This document shows positions 25,312 through 34,477 of a DNA stretch of 64,000 nucleotides, piece after piece. Positions within the stretch are counted from its first letter, which is position 1. Each line of letters begins with the position of its first letter. The stretch spans positions 1 to 64,000 of the forward strand of contig JBIOUX010000027.1 of the NCBI GenBank assembly GCA_044867425.1, in the 5' to 3' direction. Origin of the DNA: CAWBJP01 sp044867425. Lineage in GTDB: Bacteria > Actinomycetota > Acidimicrobiia > IMCC26256 > BP-133. The translations under genes and the position numbers were made by a program. The notes under the pieces were generated by a model. The model saw only the letters and a program-made list of their open reading frames with translations. It ran no database searches and was not told where the DNA came from.

Positions 25312-27347
25312 GCCGTCCCCTGGCCGGCGCCCTCCGGGTGGCGAGGCGGGAGCTGCGGGCCTCCCTGGCCGTGCCCTGGACCTACGGCGTGGCCGTGGCC
25401 TTCCTCGCCCTGACCGGGGTGATCTTCTACGTGGTGGCCGACGGGGCCCGGGAGGCGTCCCTGCGCTTCTGGTTCCCCAACCTGGCCTTCGTGCTGCTCG
25501 TCACCGCCCCCATCGTCACCAGCCGCTTGCTGTCCGAGGAGTGGCGCAGCCGTCATCTTGACATCCTGCTGGCCCGGCCCATCAGTACGGGTGGCCTGGT
25601 GGTAGGCAAGTGGCTGGCGGCGGTGGCCCTGTTCGTCCTCCTGCTCGTCCCCAGCGCTGTCTACGTGGCCTTCCTGGCCGCCTGGGGCAATCCCGACTGG
25701 CCCCCCATGGTCGCCTCCTATCTGGGGGCGGTGCTTCTCATCGGCCTGTTCTGCGCCGTGGGGACGATGGCCTCGGCCCTCACCCCCACGGCCGTGGCCG
25801 CCGGGCTCGGCGCCTTCGCCGTGCTGGTGGTGGCCCAGCTGGCCAACGGGGTCCCGGCCGTGCGGGGCTTTTCCTTCCAGCCCCACCTGGAAGGGTTCGC
25901 CCGGGGGGCGCCCGGTGCCGACGACGCCCTGTACTTCGCCTCCTTCACCACCGCCGCCCTGGTGGTGGCGGCGGGGTGGCAGGGCTTCCGGCGCACCTTG
26001 GGGGTGCGGACTCTGACGGTCCCCGCCGTCGTCCTGGTGGCGGCGGCGGCCGTCAACCTGATGCCGGTGCCGGCCAGCGCCCGGGTCGACTTCACCGCCA
26101 CCGGTCGCTTCACCCTGGCCGGGGCCACCGAGGAGGTGCTGCGCAACGTCGACGTGCCTGCCCGCGTGACCGCCTTCGCCCCCGAGGGGTCGGGCGAGGC
26201 CCGGGACGCCGAGGTCCTCCTCGACGAGATCGAGCGGGTCAACAGCAAGATCGACGGCCGGGTGCTCGACTTCTCCAAGTTCGGTGGCGAGGCCTCACGC
26301 CTCGGCGTCGTGGACGACGGCGAGGTGGCGGTGGAAGTGGGGGAGCGCAAGGAGGTGGTCTCCCCCCTGGTCGAGGGGCTGGTGGCCAGCGCCCTCCAGC
26401 GCCTGGCCCGGGGGAAGCCGCAGACGGTGTGCTCCTTGGTCGGCCACGGCGAGAAGGAGCTCGACGCCCAGGAGCCCGACGGGTTCAGCCTGGCCCTCGC
26501 CCTCATGGACCGCAACGGCATCGAGGCCCGGCGTCTCGACCTCACCGTGGCCAACGCCATTCCTCCGGAGTGCACCGTCGTGGCCCTCATGGGTCCCCGG
26601 GCCGAGCTGCTGCCCAATGAGGTGAGCCTGCTCCAGGGGTTTCTGCGCGACCAGGGCCGGATGCTCGTCCTGCGCGAACCGAACGGACCCAACCTCGACG
26701 CCCTCACGACGCCGTGGGGGCTGCGCCTCCTCCCCGGTCTGGTGGTGGACCCCGAGCGCAGCCAGGCCGGTGATCCCACCACTCTTGTGGTCAACAGCTT
26801 CCCCAGCGCCCATCCCGTGACCAAGAACGTTGACGCCGTCCAGATGGTGACCGCCGGCGGTGTCACCACCGTGGCCAGCGACGACCCGGGGTTGAGCGTG
26901 GCCAAGGTCCTCCAGTCGAGCGGCCCGTCGTGGCTGGAGCTCACGCCCGGCATCGCCGCCTACGAACCCAACCAGGGCGACCGGGGCGGGCCGGTGGTGC
27001 TGGGCGGCGCCGCTGATCGCTCCGAGGTCAAGCCCGGCGGCGAAACCCGGGTCTCCGGTGGCGGCCCCAGCATCGCCCGGACCCGGTTGCTGGTCTACGC
27101 CGACGCCCAGTGGGCCACCAACGGCGTCATCGGCAATCTGGCCAACTCGCGCCTGTTCGCCAACGGGCTCAACTGGCTGGCGGGCGAGGAGGACCTGGTG
27201 GCCATCCCCGGGGTCGACCCCGACCTCCGCCGGCTCACCCTCACTCCGGGCCAGCGGCAGCAGATGGCCATCGGGGCGATCGGCGTCGTTCCGGCGGTGG
27301 CGATGGTCGCCGGTGCCGCCGTCTGGCTCCGCCGCCGGAAGCGCTGA
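25308..27347 (+). CDS. Fused ABC-2 permease and GldG-like auxiliary protein
   Basis: 679 aa. Residues about 1-240 are a six-helix ABC-2 permease (GldF-like), from RPLAGALRVARRELRASLA on. After a seventh hydrophobic segment, residues about 260-650 match the soluble ABC_transp_aux / GldG domain (VNSKIDGRVLDFSKFGGE, SLVGHGEKELD, LVVNSFPSAHPVTKNV). A final TM (AIGVVPAVAMVAGAAVWL) and a basic tail close it. In Bacteroidetes GldF and GldG are separate proteins; here they are one chain. The substrate is unknown. Confidence 0.8.
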   Translation: MSRPLAGALRVARRELRASLAVPWTYGVAVAFLALTGVIFYVVADGAREASLRFWFPNLAFVLLVTAPIVTSRLLSEEWRSRHLDILLARPISTGGLVVGKWLAAVALFVLLLVPSAVYVAFLAAWGNPDWPPMVASYLGAVLLIGLFCAVGTMASALTPTAVAAGLGAFAVLVVAQLANGVPAVRGFSFQPHLEGFARGAPGADDALYFASFTTAALVVAAGWQGFRRTLGVRTLTVPAVVLVAAAAVNLMPVPASARVDFTATGRFTLAGATEEVLRNVDVPARVTAFAPEGSGEARDAEVLLDEIERVNSKIDGRVLDFSKFGGEASRLGVVDDGEVAVEVGERKEVVSPLVEGLVASALQRLARGKPQTVCSLVGHGEKELDAQEPDGFSLALALMDRNGIEARRLDLTVANAIPPECTVVALMGPRAELLPNEVSLLQGFLRDQGRMLVLREPNGPNLDALTTPWGLRLLPGLVVDPERSQAGDPTTLVVNSFPSAHPVTKNVDAVQMVTAGGVTTVASDDPGLSVAKVLQSSGPSWLELTPGIAAYEPNQGDRGGPVVLGGAADRSEVKPGGETRVSGGGPSIARTRLLVYADAQWATNGVIGNLANSRLFANGLNWLAGEEDLVAIPGVDPDLRRLTLTPGQRQQMAIGAIGVVPAVAMVAGAAVWLRRRKR

Positions 27348-27353
27348 GGGGGA

Positions 27354-28586
27354 ATGGGCAAGCAGTCACGGCGCAAGCGCGATCGGGACGAAGGGCTCCA
27401 CGCCGCCAACGCCTGGTTCCGGCGTGTTGGCCTCCCCACCCGCCCGGAGGGTGGCGCCTACCGCCGCCTGGCCACCGCCGACCCGGACTGGTGGCACCGG
27501 TTCTCCGAGGCCGAGGACGCCAGCGTGGCGCTGGTGGCGGATCCCGACGCTGATCCGGGCGAGGTGCAGGCCGCTGCCCGGGCCAAGTACGCCCTCCTCT
27601 ACCGGGACCTCGACACCGCCCTGGCCGAGTACGCCGCCCGTCCCGTGGCCATCGCCCACCCGTGGCTGCGCTGGTGGTCCGAGCACCACCCGCCGGCCAC
27701 CCGGCTGCTCGACGTGGGTTGCGGTGCCGGGGTGCTCACCGGTGCCTACGCCCTGGCCCTGCCCGACACCGAGGTGGTCGGGATCGACGCCGTGCCCGAG
27801 GCGGTGGCCTGCGCCCAGGAGCTGGCCCGGCGGGTGGGAGCGGGGAACGTGACCTTCGCCGTGGCCGACTTCGCCCAGCTTGGGTCAGGCGACCTCGGCG
27901 GCGAGTTCGATCAGCTGGTGGCGGTCACCGCCCTGGGTGACGGTGGCGTCTACCCCCAGGACCGGGTCGAAGGCGGAGATCCCTTCTCCTCGGTGGCTGA
28001 GGTCGACGGCCCGGGCCAGGAGTTCACCTCCCCAGCCCTCGCCGGCCTGACCGAACGCCTCTCACCCGGCGGCCACGTGCTGGTCTTCGACCGGACGCCG
28101 TACGCCGTCCAGGCGGCCTGGCTGGGGGCGGCGCTGGTGCATGCCGGTATCGACCTCGACCTCGATGAGGCCGGGACCGAGTCGATCCTGGAGGACGGCC
28201 AGGCCACCACGTTCACCCGTTTCATGGGCCGGCGCGCCAAGACCCCCACCACCGCCGCCGCGGATGTGGCGGCGTGGCTCAAGGCGGCGAAGCCCCCCGC
28301 CTACGGGGCGGTGTGGCACGACGAGCTCCGCTTCGAGAAGGTCAAGGCCGCCGGCGCCGAACTCGTCTGGGCGGCGGAGATCAACTACGCCCCCTACAGC
28401 CCGGCCGTCGAGCGCCGGGAGGTCTGGGCCCAGGGGGCCGAGGCCTACGGCTGGGTCACCACCTCGATGCAGCTCCGCCAGCTCACCCGGGGCCGGACCG
28501 TCGACGCCCTCGTCGCCGAGTACACCGCCTACGCCCGCGAGCGCGCCGCCACCGGCGTCAGAGTCCGCCCTTACGGCGGCCGGTGA
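27354..28586 (+). CDS. Class I SAM-dependent methyltransferase
   Basis: 410 aa. The SAM-binding motif I is RLLDVGCGAGVLTGAYALAL at about 117-136, with EVVGIDAVPEA as the acidic loop. A basic start (MGKQSRRKRDRDEG) and a helical N-terminal cap precede it. The C-terminal 150 residues are not recognised. It follows the ABC permease by 6 bp, so it may belong to that transcript. The methyl acceptor is unknown. Confidence 0.7.
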   Translation: MGKQSRRKRDRDEGLHAANAWFRRVGLPTRPEGGAYRRLATADPDWWHRFSEAEDASVALVADPDADPGEVQAAARAKYALLYRDLDTALAEYAARPVAIAHPWLRWWSEHHPPATRLLDVGCGAGVLTGAYALALPDTEVVGIDAVPEAVACAQELARRVGAGNVTFAVADFAQLGSGDLGGEFDQLVAVTALGDGGVYPQDRVEGGDPFSSVAEVDGPGQEFTSPALAGLTERLSPGGHVLVFDRTPYAVQAAWLGAALVHAGIDLDLDEAGTESILEDGQATTFTRFMGRRAKTPTTAAADVAAWLKAAKPPAYGAVWHDELRFEKVKAAGAELVWAAEINYAPYSPAVERREVWAQGAEAYGWVTTSMQLRQLTRGRTVDALVAEYTAYARERAATGVRVRPYGGR

Positions 28587-28640
28587 CGCCACCCGGCGAA
28601 GGTGGTCGCGTTTCTCCCCCTGACAAGGGGTCAACCGCAA

Positions 28641-28715
28641 CCACCTCGGTGACCGGCAGCACGCGGAGACGCCGGGGTCGCGTGACCCCGGCGTCTCGCC
28701 ACCGATCCGAGGTGG
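28641..28715. terminator. Strong bidirectional terminator hairpin
   Basis: Inner perfect 14-bp stem GAGACGCCGGGGTC / GACCCCGGCGTCTC with loop GCGT (28666-28697), and an outer 9-bp stem CCACCTCGG / CCGAGGTGG. It lies between the convergent methyltransferase and membrane-protein genes. Confidence 0.75.
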
Positions 28716-28719
28716 TCTG

Positions 28720-29082
28720 TTAGGAGGTCTGGCCGGTGACGACCTTGCCCGCCCGGGGCCGGGCGCTGGCCTCGTCGGGCAGCAGGGCCGCCTCCAGGAG
28801 CTGGGTCAGGTAGTCGACCCGCTCCCGCAGCTCGTCGTTGGTGGACTCCAGCTCGCCCAGGCGGTCCAGGATGGCCTTGTCGTCCTGTGACCGGATGACG
28901 ACCATGCCCAACCCGGCGAGGAGCAGGGCGCCGACGCCGCCGGTGAGGACATAGGGCATCTGGGCCGCGACCTGGATCTCGTCGCGGATGTTGGCGTAGC
29001 CGATGAGCAGCACCACCAGGGCCGCTACGCACATGACGCCACCCACCAGCTGACGGGAGTGATCTCGCAGCAGTCGCTCCAT
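28720..29082 (-). CDS. Small two-helix membrane protein with coiled coil
   Basis: 120 aa, family not recognised. Two membrane segments (VGGVMCVAALVVLLIGYANI and PYVLTGGVGALLLAGLGMVV) are followed by a helical, probably coiled-coil segment (DDKAILDRLGELESTNDELR). The start has AAGGAAG upstream. It lies 12 bp after the secreted-protein gene at the end of the liv operon. Confidence 0.65.
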   Translation of the reverse strand: MERLLRDHSRQLVGGVMCVAALVVLLIGYANIRDEIQVAAQMPYVLTGGVGALLLAGLGMVVIRSQDDKAILDRLGELESTNDELRERVDYLTQLLEAALLPDEASARPRAGKVVTGQTS

Positions 29083-29094
29083 GCTTCCTTCCTT

Positions 29095-30645
29095 TTACCT
29101 GAACGCCTGTGCGAGGCGTGATCCGACGAAGAGCACCCCGGCAGCCACGCCGAGGCCGAGATACAGGTCGCGCATCCAGTGCGCCTCCTCGGGCCCCATC
29201 CCGGAGAAGGCCAGCGAAGCCTGTTGGCTGACCACCGGAGCGGGCGCCGCCTGCTGCGGGGCTCCGCCGGTGGCGGTGTCGAGGCCGGGCGGCGTCACCG
29301 CCGTGGTCGAGCTGTAGTCGAGTGACGGCCCGGAGGGAAGGGACAGGCTGCCACCCCCGGAGAAGGCGCCGGTGTCGAACGAGACGCCGCCGGTGTCCGT
29401 CCCGGTGCTGATGCCGGTGTCGACCGGGGTGTACGACTCGCCCGAGGCGTAGGACGGGTTGGTGCCAGTGCTGTCGGACGAGGAGGAATCAGACGGGATC
29501 GAGGGGATGTCGCCCTCTTCCGTCACCGGGTCCTCGGGCACGCCGAGGCCCTCGGGGCAGTCCGGGGCGCAGCGCACGCTGGTGATCCCCGCGGTGGCGC
29601 CGCCGATGGAGAAGCCCCCGCCGGAGAAACCCTGCGGATTGGAGGCCCCGAAGGCCTGGTCCTGCTTGACGAACTCGAGTACCCCGGCGTCGGCCAGGAC
29701 GGCCTGGCCCCCGTCCGATGACTTGGCCGTGGACGGCAGCAGCCGGACCTGTTCGAAGCCGGCGTCGGCGAAGGCCTTGTTGACCTGATCCTGGTTCAGG
29801 GGGTTGGCGTTCTCGCCCACCAGGACCCCCTTGTCGGTGATCTGGACGGGCTGGCCGCCGACGGTGGCACCCTCCACCACGGTGGAGGCGATGCCGGTGG
29901 GCTCGCCCCCGGCGGCGGGGATGAAGGCCATCGCCCGGGACACCAGGGTCTGGATGAGCAGCGGACCGGCCGTCACCTGGCGCAGCACCGAGACGCTCTC
30001 GGCCCGCACCCCGCCGTTGGCCGGCTCGGTGTGGGACACCACCGTGGCCGCCTCGACGGTGAAAAGACCTTCGGAGACCAGCTTGATGACGGCGGCGTCC
30101 GCTCGACCGGTGGGGATGTCAGTGGCCTTGGCGTGGAACCGAGCGTCGGGGGTCTGGCTGGTGCCCGAGGCGACGGGTCCGGCGAAGGTCATCTCGGGCG
30201 GGTCGGTGGGGTAGAAGGCGTTGGCCTCGCCCGGCGGCGGGTCGGGCAGCGTGCCCCGCTCGCCACCACCGCCGCCGATCACGCCGTAGACGAAGGTCAT
30301 GGCCTCGCCCCGCTGGACGAGGGCGGCGATGTTGCGGGAGTTGGCCGGTGGCCCGTTGATCTCCGAGAGGGCGCCGATGATCCGGTCGTCCTCGCGGAAG
30401 GCGTTGAGGAAGCCGGTCGTCTCGGCCACCTGGCCCTGGGCTCGGGTCTCGAACGAGGCGAAGCCGTGGAACCCGCCCAGGTCCTGCTCCTGCGCGGCCA
30501 CGGGAGGCAGCAGGATCAGGAAGGCCAACGGCACGGCCAGGATCAGCAAGGCCGACGCTCGCGTCGGCCGGCGACTGGGGCTGGGGCCCCCAGTCGCACC
30601 GCGATGAGCCGCAAGGCGAAGAGCCATCGACATTGTGCGTCTCAC
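29095..30645 (-). CDS. Secreted protein of unknown function at the end of the liv operon
   Basis: 516 aa from the GTG at 30645, which has GGAGG five bases upstream; a GTG at 30651 overlapping the livF stop is the alternative. The N-terminus MALRLAAHRGATGGPSPSRR is encoded by a dispersed repeat and acts as the basic n-region of a signal peptide (ALLILAVPLAFLILLPPVAA). The exported part has Gly-rich and Ser/Thr-rich low-complexity stretches and ends with a TM (YLGLGVAAGVLFVGSRLAQ) and a basic tail, so it is probably cell-surface anchored. I do not recognise a catalytic domain. Confidence 0.6.
   Translation of the reverse strand: MRRTMSMALRLAAHRGATGGPSPSRRPTRASALLILAVPLAFLILLPPVAAQEQDLGGFHGFASFETRAQGQVAETTGFLNAFREDDRIIGALSEINGPPANSRNIAALVQRGEAMTFVYGVIGGGGGERGTLPDPPPGEANAFYPTDPPEMTFAGPVASGTSQTPDARFHAKATDIPTGRADAAVIKLVSEGLFTVEAATVVSHTEPANGGVRAESVSVLRQVTAGPLLIQTLVSRAMAFIPAAGGEPTGIASTVVEGATVGGQPVQITDKGVLVGENANPLNQDQVNKAFADAGFEQVRLLPSTAKSSDGGQAVLADAGVLEFVKQDQAFGASNPQGFSGGGFSIGGATAGITSVRCAPDCPEGLGVPEDPVTEEGDIPSIPSDSSSSDSTGTNPSYASGESYTPVDTGISTGTDTGGVSFDTGAFSGGGSLSLPSGPSLDYSSTTAVTPPGLDTATGGAPQQAAPAPVVSQQASLAFSGMGPEEAHWMRDLYLGLGVAAGVLFVGSRLAQAFR
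30570..30627 (-). repeat. Dispersed 58-bp element, copy R3
   Basis: Reverse orientation. The hairpin GCGACTGGGG / CCCCAGTCGC with loop CTGGGGC is perfect. The other arm reads ATGGCTCTTCGCCTTGCGGC on the minus strand. This copy supplies the N-terminal coding sequence of the secreted protein. Confidence 0.85.
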
Positions 30646-30647
30646 GG

Positions 30648-31385
30648 TCACCTCCGAAGCGCCGGGCTGGTTGAGCTGGAGTGGCCGAGATAAGCGCTGC
30701 GCAGGACGTCCACGTCGTCGCGCAGGCGGTCGGCCGGTCCGTGGTAGACCACCTCGCCCCGCTGCAGCAGGTAGGCCGAGGTGGCGATCTGGAGGGCGGC
30801 GGTGGCGGCCTGCTCCACCAGCAGGCAGGCCGTGCCGATCTCGGTGTTGAAACGGCGGATGGTGTCGAGCAGGGTGAGCACCATCTTGGGCGCCAACCCC
30901 AGGGACAGCTCGTCGATGAGGATCACCCGGGGCTCGGACAGGAGCGCCCGGCCGATGACCAGCATCTGCTGCTCGCCACCGGACAGGCTGCCGGCGTCCT
31001 GGCGGCGCCGCTCGCCGAGGATGGGGAAGATGTCGTAGACGGGGGCGAAGCGCTCCCTGGAGCCCTTCCAGCGGGCGCCCTTGGTGTACGCCCCCATGAG
31101 GAGGTTCTCCTCGACCGACATGGTGGGGAACACGCGCCGGCCCTGGGGGACCAGGGCCAGTCCCCGGCGCACGACCTCCTCGGCCACCGGGGGCAGCGGC
31201 TCGCCGTCGAGGCTCACCTCACCCTCGCGGGGCAGGAGGCCGGCGATGGCGTTGAGCGTCGACGTCTTGCCGGCGCCGTTGGGCCCGATGAGGGCGACGA
31301 TCTCGCCGTCGCCGATGGTGAGGTCGATGCCGTACAGGACCCGGATCTGACCGTAGGAGACGGAGAGGTTGCGGGCTTCGAGCAT
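30648..31385 (-). CDS. livF: Branched-chain-type ABC transporter ATPase LivF
   Basis: 245 aa. Walker A GPNGAGKTS, the LivF-typical ALVPQGRRVFPTMSVEENLL, signature LSGGEQQMLVIGRAL and Walker B VILIDELSLGL. The ATG overlaps the livG stop by one base. It energises Liv permeases HM together with LivG. Its stop overlaps a possible start of the secreted-protein gene, so that gene is in the same operon. Confidence 0.92.
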   Translation of the reverse strand: MLEARNLSVSYGQIRVLYGIDLTIGDGEIVALIGPNGAGKTSTLNAIAGLLPREGEVSLDGEPLPPVAEEVVRRGLALVPQGRRVFPTMSVEENLLMGAYTKGARWKGSRERFAPVYDIFPILGERRRQDAGSLSGGEQQMLVIGRALLSEPRVILIDELSLGLAPKMVLTLLDTIRRFNTEIGTACLLVEQAATAALQIATSAYLLQRGEVVYHGPADRLRDDVDVLRSAYLGHSSSTSPALRR

Positions 31386-32359
31386 TACGCCGTCCTCCCC
31401 AGGTAGGCCTCGATGACCGCATCGTTGGCCTGCACCTCGGCCGGATTGCCCTCGGCGATGACCTGGCCGAAGTCGAGCACGGTGAGGTGGTTGCAGATGC
31501 CCATGACCAGGCTCATGTCGTGCTCGATGAGCAGGACGGCCAACCCGAGGTCGGAGAGCGTGCGCAGCAGGTTGACGAAATCCTCGGCCTGGGAGACGTC
31601 CAGCCCCGAGGCGGGCTCGTCCAGCATGAGCAGCGACGGGGCGCCGCACAGGGCCCGGGCCAGCTCCACCGTCCGCAGATCGCCGAAGGGGAGGCTGCCC
31701 GCCGGCACCGCCAGCGGGGCGCGGAAGCCGACCATGGCGGCGATGCGCTCGGCCCGTTCGGTGTGGGTGAGGCGGTGCAGGGAGGGATCGAACACGTAGG
31801 TCCGCCCCGCGAAGTCGGCTGCCCGGCAGCCGAAGTTGAGGTTGTCGAGCACGGACAGGCTGCGGAAGAGCCGGGGGGTCTGGAAGGTCCGCCCCAGCCC
31901 CTTGCGGGCCCGCTGGGCGGGGGCGCCCCGCAGCCGGTGGCCATCGAAGACGATCTTGCCGGCGTCCGGGGTGAGCAGGCCGGACAGGCAGTTGAAGAAC
32001 GTCGTCTTGCCCGCTCCGTTGGGACCGATGACCCCGGCGACCTCGCCGGTGCGGGCGGCGAGGTTCACGCCTTCCAGGGCGTGGACGCCACCGAAGCGGA
32101 TCGACAGGCCGGTGACCGAGAGGATCTCCCGCCGCTCGATCCGCCGGGGGGCGAAGGCCCCGCCGCTTTCGGCCAGAACCTCGGCCACCCGGGTGCGGGC
32201 GGGGGAGAAGCGGGCCAGCTTGTCGGGATCGAGCACCGGCGTGCTGTGGCCGTTCCGGCCGTTGGACCAGCGCACCTCTTTCCCGGATTCGCTCATGAAC
32301 CGGGCGGCGCGACGGCGGGCCTCGGGCCCGAAGGCTTCGTGGAAGCGGCGGATCCTCAC
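31385..32359 (-). CDS. livG: Branched-chain-type ABC transporter ATPase LivG
   Basis: 324 aa. Walker A GPNGAGKTT, FQTPRLFRSLSVLDNL as the Q-loop region, and Walker B LLMLDEPASGLD. The GTG at 32359 overlaps the livM stop (GTGA). The ABC domain proper begins only at ILSVTGLSIRFGGVHALEGV, about 75 residues in. The preceding charged extension is unusual for LivG. A later ATG (MSESGKEVRW) would shorten it by 24 residues. Confidence 0.9.
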   Translation of the reverse strand: MRIRRFHEAFGPEARRRAARFMSESGKEVRWSNGRNGHSTPVLDPDKLARFSPARTRVAEVLAESGGAFAPRRIERREILSVTGLSIRFGGVHALEGVNLAARTGEVAGVIGPNGAGKTTFFNCLSGLLTPDAGKIVFDGHRLRGAPAQRARKGLGRTFQTPRLFRSLSVLDNLNFGCRAADFAGRTYVFDPSLHRLTHTERAERIAAMVGFRAPLAVPAGSLPFGDLRTVELARALCGAPSLLMLDEPASGLDVSQAEDFVNLLRTLSDLGLAVLLIEHDMSLVMGICNHLTVLDFGQVIAEGNPAEVQANDAVIEAYLGRTA

Positions 32360-33492
32360 GGCTGTCCCGCCCCCACGCCCACCTCGGAGGTATGAGCCCA
32401 GTCGACCGTGGGTGCCACCAGGACGGCGTCGGTCAGGTCGATGTCGGCCGGTGGTGGCGGCCCTTCGATCCTGGCCCACAGCTTGTGCCCCATGGCGGCC
32501 AACCCGCCGGGCTGGAAGAGCACCACCAGGATCAGGGCGATCCCGACGAAGAACGGCTCGTAGCCGACCAGCTCGCCTTCGGCCAGGCTGTCGACGAACT
32601 TGGGGATGGACCCGAAGAAGATCCCGGCGCCGATGGCCCCGCCCACCGACCCCAGGCCGCCGACCACGGCGTAGGCGAAGTAGAGGATGGCCAGGCCGGG
32701 AGTGAAGTAGTTGGCCGGGACCAGACCCTGGAGCATGCCGAAGTAGGCGCCGGCCACCGCGGCGATGCCACCCGACAGGCAGATGGCGAAGAGCTTGTAG
32801 GCCCCCGGCGAATGGCCCAGGCACGACAGCGCCATCTCCGACTCCCGCAGGGCGGTGAGGGAGGTGCCGATGCGGGACCGGTTGACCGCCCAGCAGAGGC
32901 TGGCCAGCAACAGCAGCGAGCCGAGGAGCAGGTAGTAGAAGCGGAAGTCGCTGCCGGCGAAGTACGAGGGCCGGCTGATGGGGCTGGACTGGGTGCCGCC
33001 GAACCCGCCCTGGACGCCCAGGATCGTCTCGAACACGGTCTTCTGGGCCAGATAGGCGAAGGCCAGGGTGGCGATGGCGAAGTACACGCCCCGCAGCCGC
33101 AGGGCGAACGAGCCCAGGATGAGGGAGATGGGGATCGAGCCGATGGCCACGGCCGGGATGATGAAGACGAAGGGCACCTGGGCGTCCTGGAGCAGGTTGA
33201 TGCCCACCAGGCCGAAACCCATCATGGCCACGATGGCCAGGGAGAACTCCCCGATCCAGCCCAGCACGGCGGCGGAGAGCACGACCATGGCGATGATCAC
33301 GCCGTAGTCGATGGCGTAGGCCGGGCCCGCCCAGTTGGTCAGGCTGGGCAGGAAGAGGAGCACGCCGGCGCCGGCACCGAAGCCGAGGGTCCGGGCCACC
33401 AGCCGGCGATTGGTGGTCGTCCGGGGGCGGGGCGGCGCCTTGCCGGCAGAGAGTTCCTGGGGCCTCGGGCGCACCTCGGTGGTGGCGGTCAT
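32356..33492 (-). CDS. livM: Branched-chain-type ABC permease LivM
   Basis: 378 aa integral membrane permease. A Pro-rich cytoplasmic N-terminus of about 30 residues is followed by some nine TM helices. Typical LivM stretches are GLVGINLLQDAQ, LRLRGVYFAIATLAFAYLAQ and the EAA-like RESEMALSCLGHSPGAYKLFA. The ATG overlaps the livH stop (ATGA). Confidence 0.92.
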   Translation of the reverse strand: MTATTEVRPRPQELSAGKAPPRPRTTTNRRLVARTLGFGAGAGVLLFLPSLTNWAGPAYAIDYGVIIAMVVLSAAVLGWIGEFSLAIVAMMGFGLVGINLLQDAQVPFVFIIPAVAIGSIPISLILGSFALRLRGVYFAIATLAFAYLAQKTVFETILGVQGGFGGTQSSPISRPSYFAGSDFRFYYLLLGSLLLLASLCWAVNRSRIGTSLTALRESEMALSCLGHSPGAYKLFAICLSGGIAAVAGAYFGMLQGLVPANYFTPGLAILYFAYAVVGGLGSVGGAIGAGIFFGSIPKFVDSLAEGELVGYEPFFVGIALILVVLFQPGGLAAMGHKLWARIEGPPPPADIDLTDAVLVAPTVDWAHTSEVGVGAGQP

Positions 33493-34388
33493 GCGCCGGC
33501 CACCGCGGTGTCCTCCAGGGCCTTGGTCCCCCGGCTGAAGCGGGCCAGCAGCACGATCAGCATGAGGATGAAGGGCCAGGCCTGGGGCAGGCCGTCGATC
33601 CGGGGGGCGTAGAGGTCGGTGCCCGCCTCCAGCAGGGCGAGCATCATGGCTCCCATGACCGTGAGCGGCAGAGAGACCAGGCCGCCCACGAAGGCCACGG
33701 CGATCGACTTGAGAGTGAGGGCGGTCAGCGACAGGTTGTCGAGGAAGGTGATGGGCGCCAGCAGCATGGTCGTCAGGCCGGAGAGGCCGAAGGCCAGGCC
33801 CCACACCACGGGAGCCACGAGCCGCTGGCGGATGCCCATGAGCCGGGCGGCCACGGCGTCATCGGAGACGGCCCGCATGGCCAGACCGAGCCGGGTCCGG
33901 CGCAGCATGAAGTAGATGCCGCCGAAGAACAGCATCACGTGGCCCACGAGGATGATCTGGTCGTAGCTCACCGAGTAGGAAGCGCCGGGGATCTGGAGCT
34001 GCCTGTTGGCCACCGGGGAGATGAACGCCTGGCCCCAGGTGCTGCCCCAACGTCTGGGGATGAACACGAAGCCCTGGAGCACCAGGAAGAGCCCGAGCGT
34101 GGCCACGGTGGCCAGCGCCGGGCTGTGCAGGCGCCGGACGACGAGGAACTCGAAGGCCAGCCCGATGATGATGGCGACGAGCACACCCAGGCCCAGGGCG
34201 GGGAAGTACGGCCAGCCCTGGAGGGTGTTCAGGTCCCAGGCGATGAACCCGGCGAAGACGCCCACGCCGCCGTGGGCGATGTTGAGCACCCCGGTCGTCC
34301 GGTACAGCAGAACGATCCCCATGGCGATGAGGGCATAGAGGCTGCCGTAGACGATGCCGATGATCAGGGTCTGGAGCAGCTTCTCCAT
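33489..34388 (-). CDS. livH: Branched-chain-type ABC permease LivH
   Basis: 299 aa, about eight TM helices. Typical LivH features: LIIGIVYGSLYALIAMGIVL, YRTTGVLNIAHGGVGVF, and AMRAVSDDAVAARLMGI as the EAA loop. It follows livK by 89 bp, with a hairpin in the gap, and opens the tightly overlapping livHMGF run. Confidence 0.92.
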   Translation of the reverse strand: MEKLLQTLIIGIVYGSLYALIAMGIVLLYRTTGVLNIAHGGVGVFAGFIAWDLNTLQGWPYFPALGLGVLVAIIIGLAFEFLVVRRLHSPALATVATLGLFLVLQGFVFIPRRWGSTWGQAFISPVANRQLQIPGASYSVSYDQIILVGHVMLFFGGIYFMLRRTRLGLAMRAVSDDAVAARLMGIRQRLVAPVVWGLAFGLSGLTTMLLAPITFLDNLSLTALTLKSIAVAFVGGLVSLPLTVMGAMMLALLEAGTDLYAPRIDGLPQAWPFILMLIVLLARFSRGTKALEDTAVAGA

Positions 34389-34427
34389 GTTTCCCCCCGC
34401 CGGGTCCCTGCGCCCGGCTCCTCCGGA

Positions 34428-34449
34428 GGGTGGGGCCCCTGCCCCACCC
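34428..34449. repeat. Hairpin in the livK-livH gap
   Basis: GGGTGGGG / CCCCACCC with a CCCCTG loop. It has the same G4/C4 architecture as the hairpin half of the dispersed element. Located between a highly expressed binding-protein gene and its permease, it could stabilise the livK transcript or attenuate read-through. Confidence 0.5.
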
Positions 34450-34477
34450 CCGTCCGTGTCTCCTGCAGGCCGTCGGG

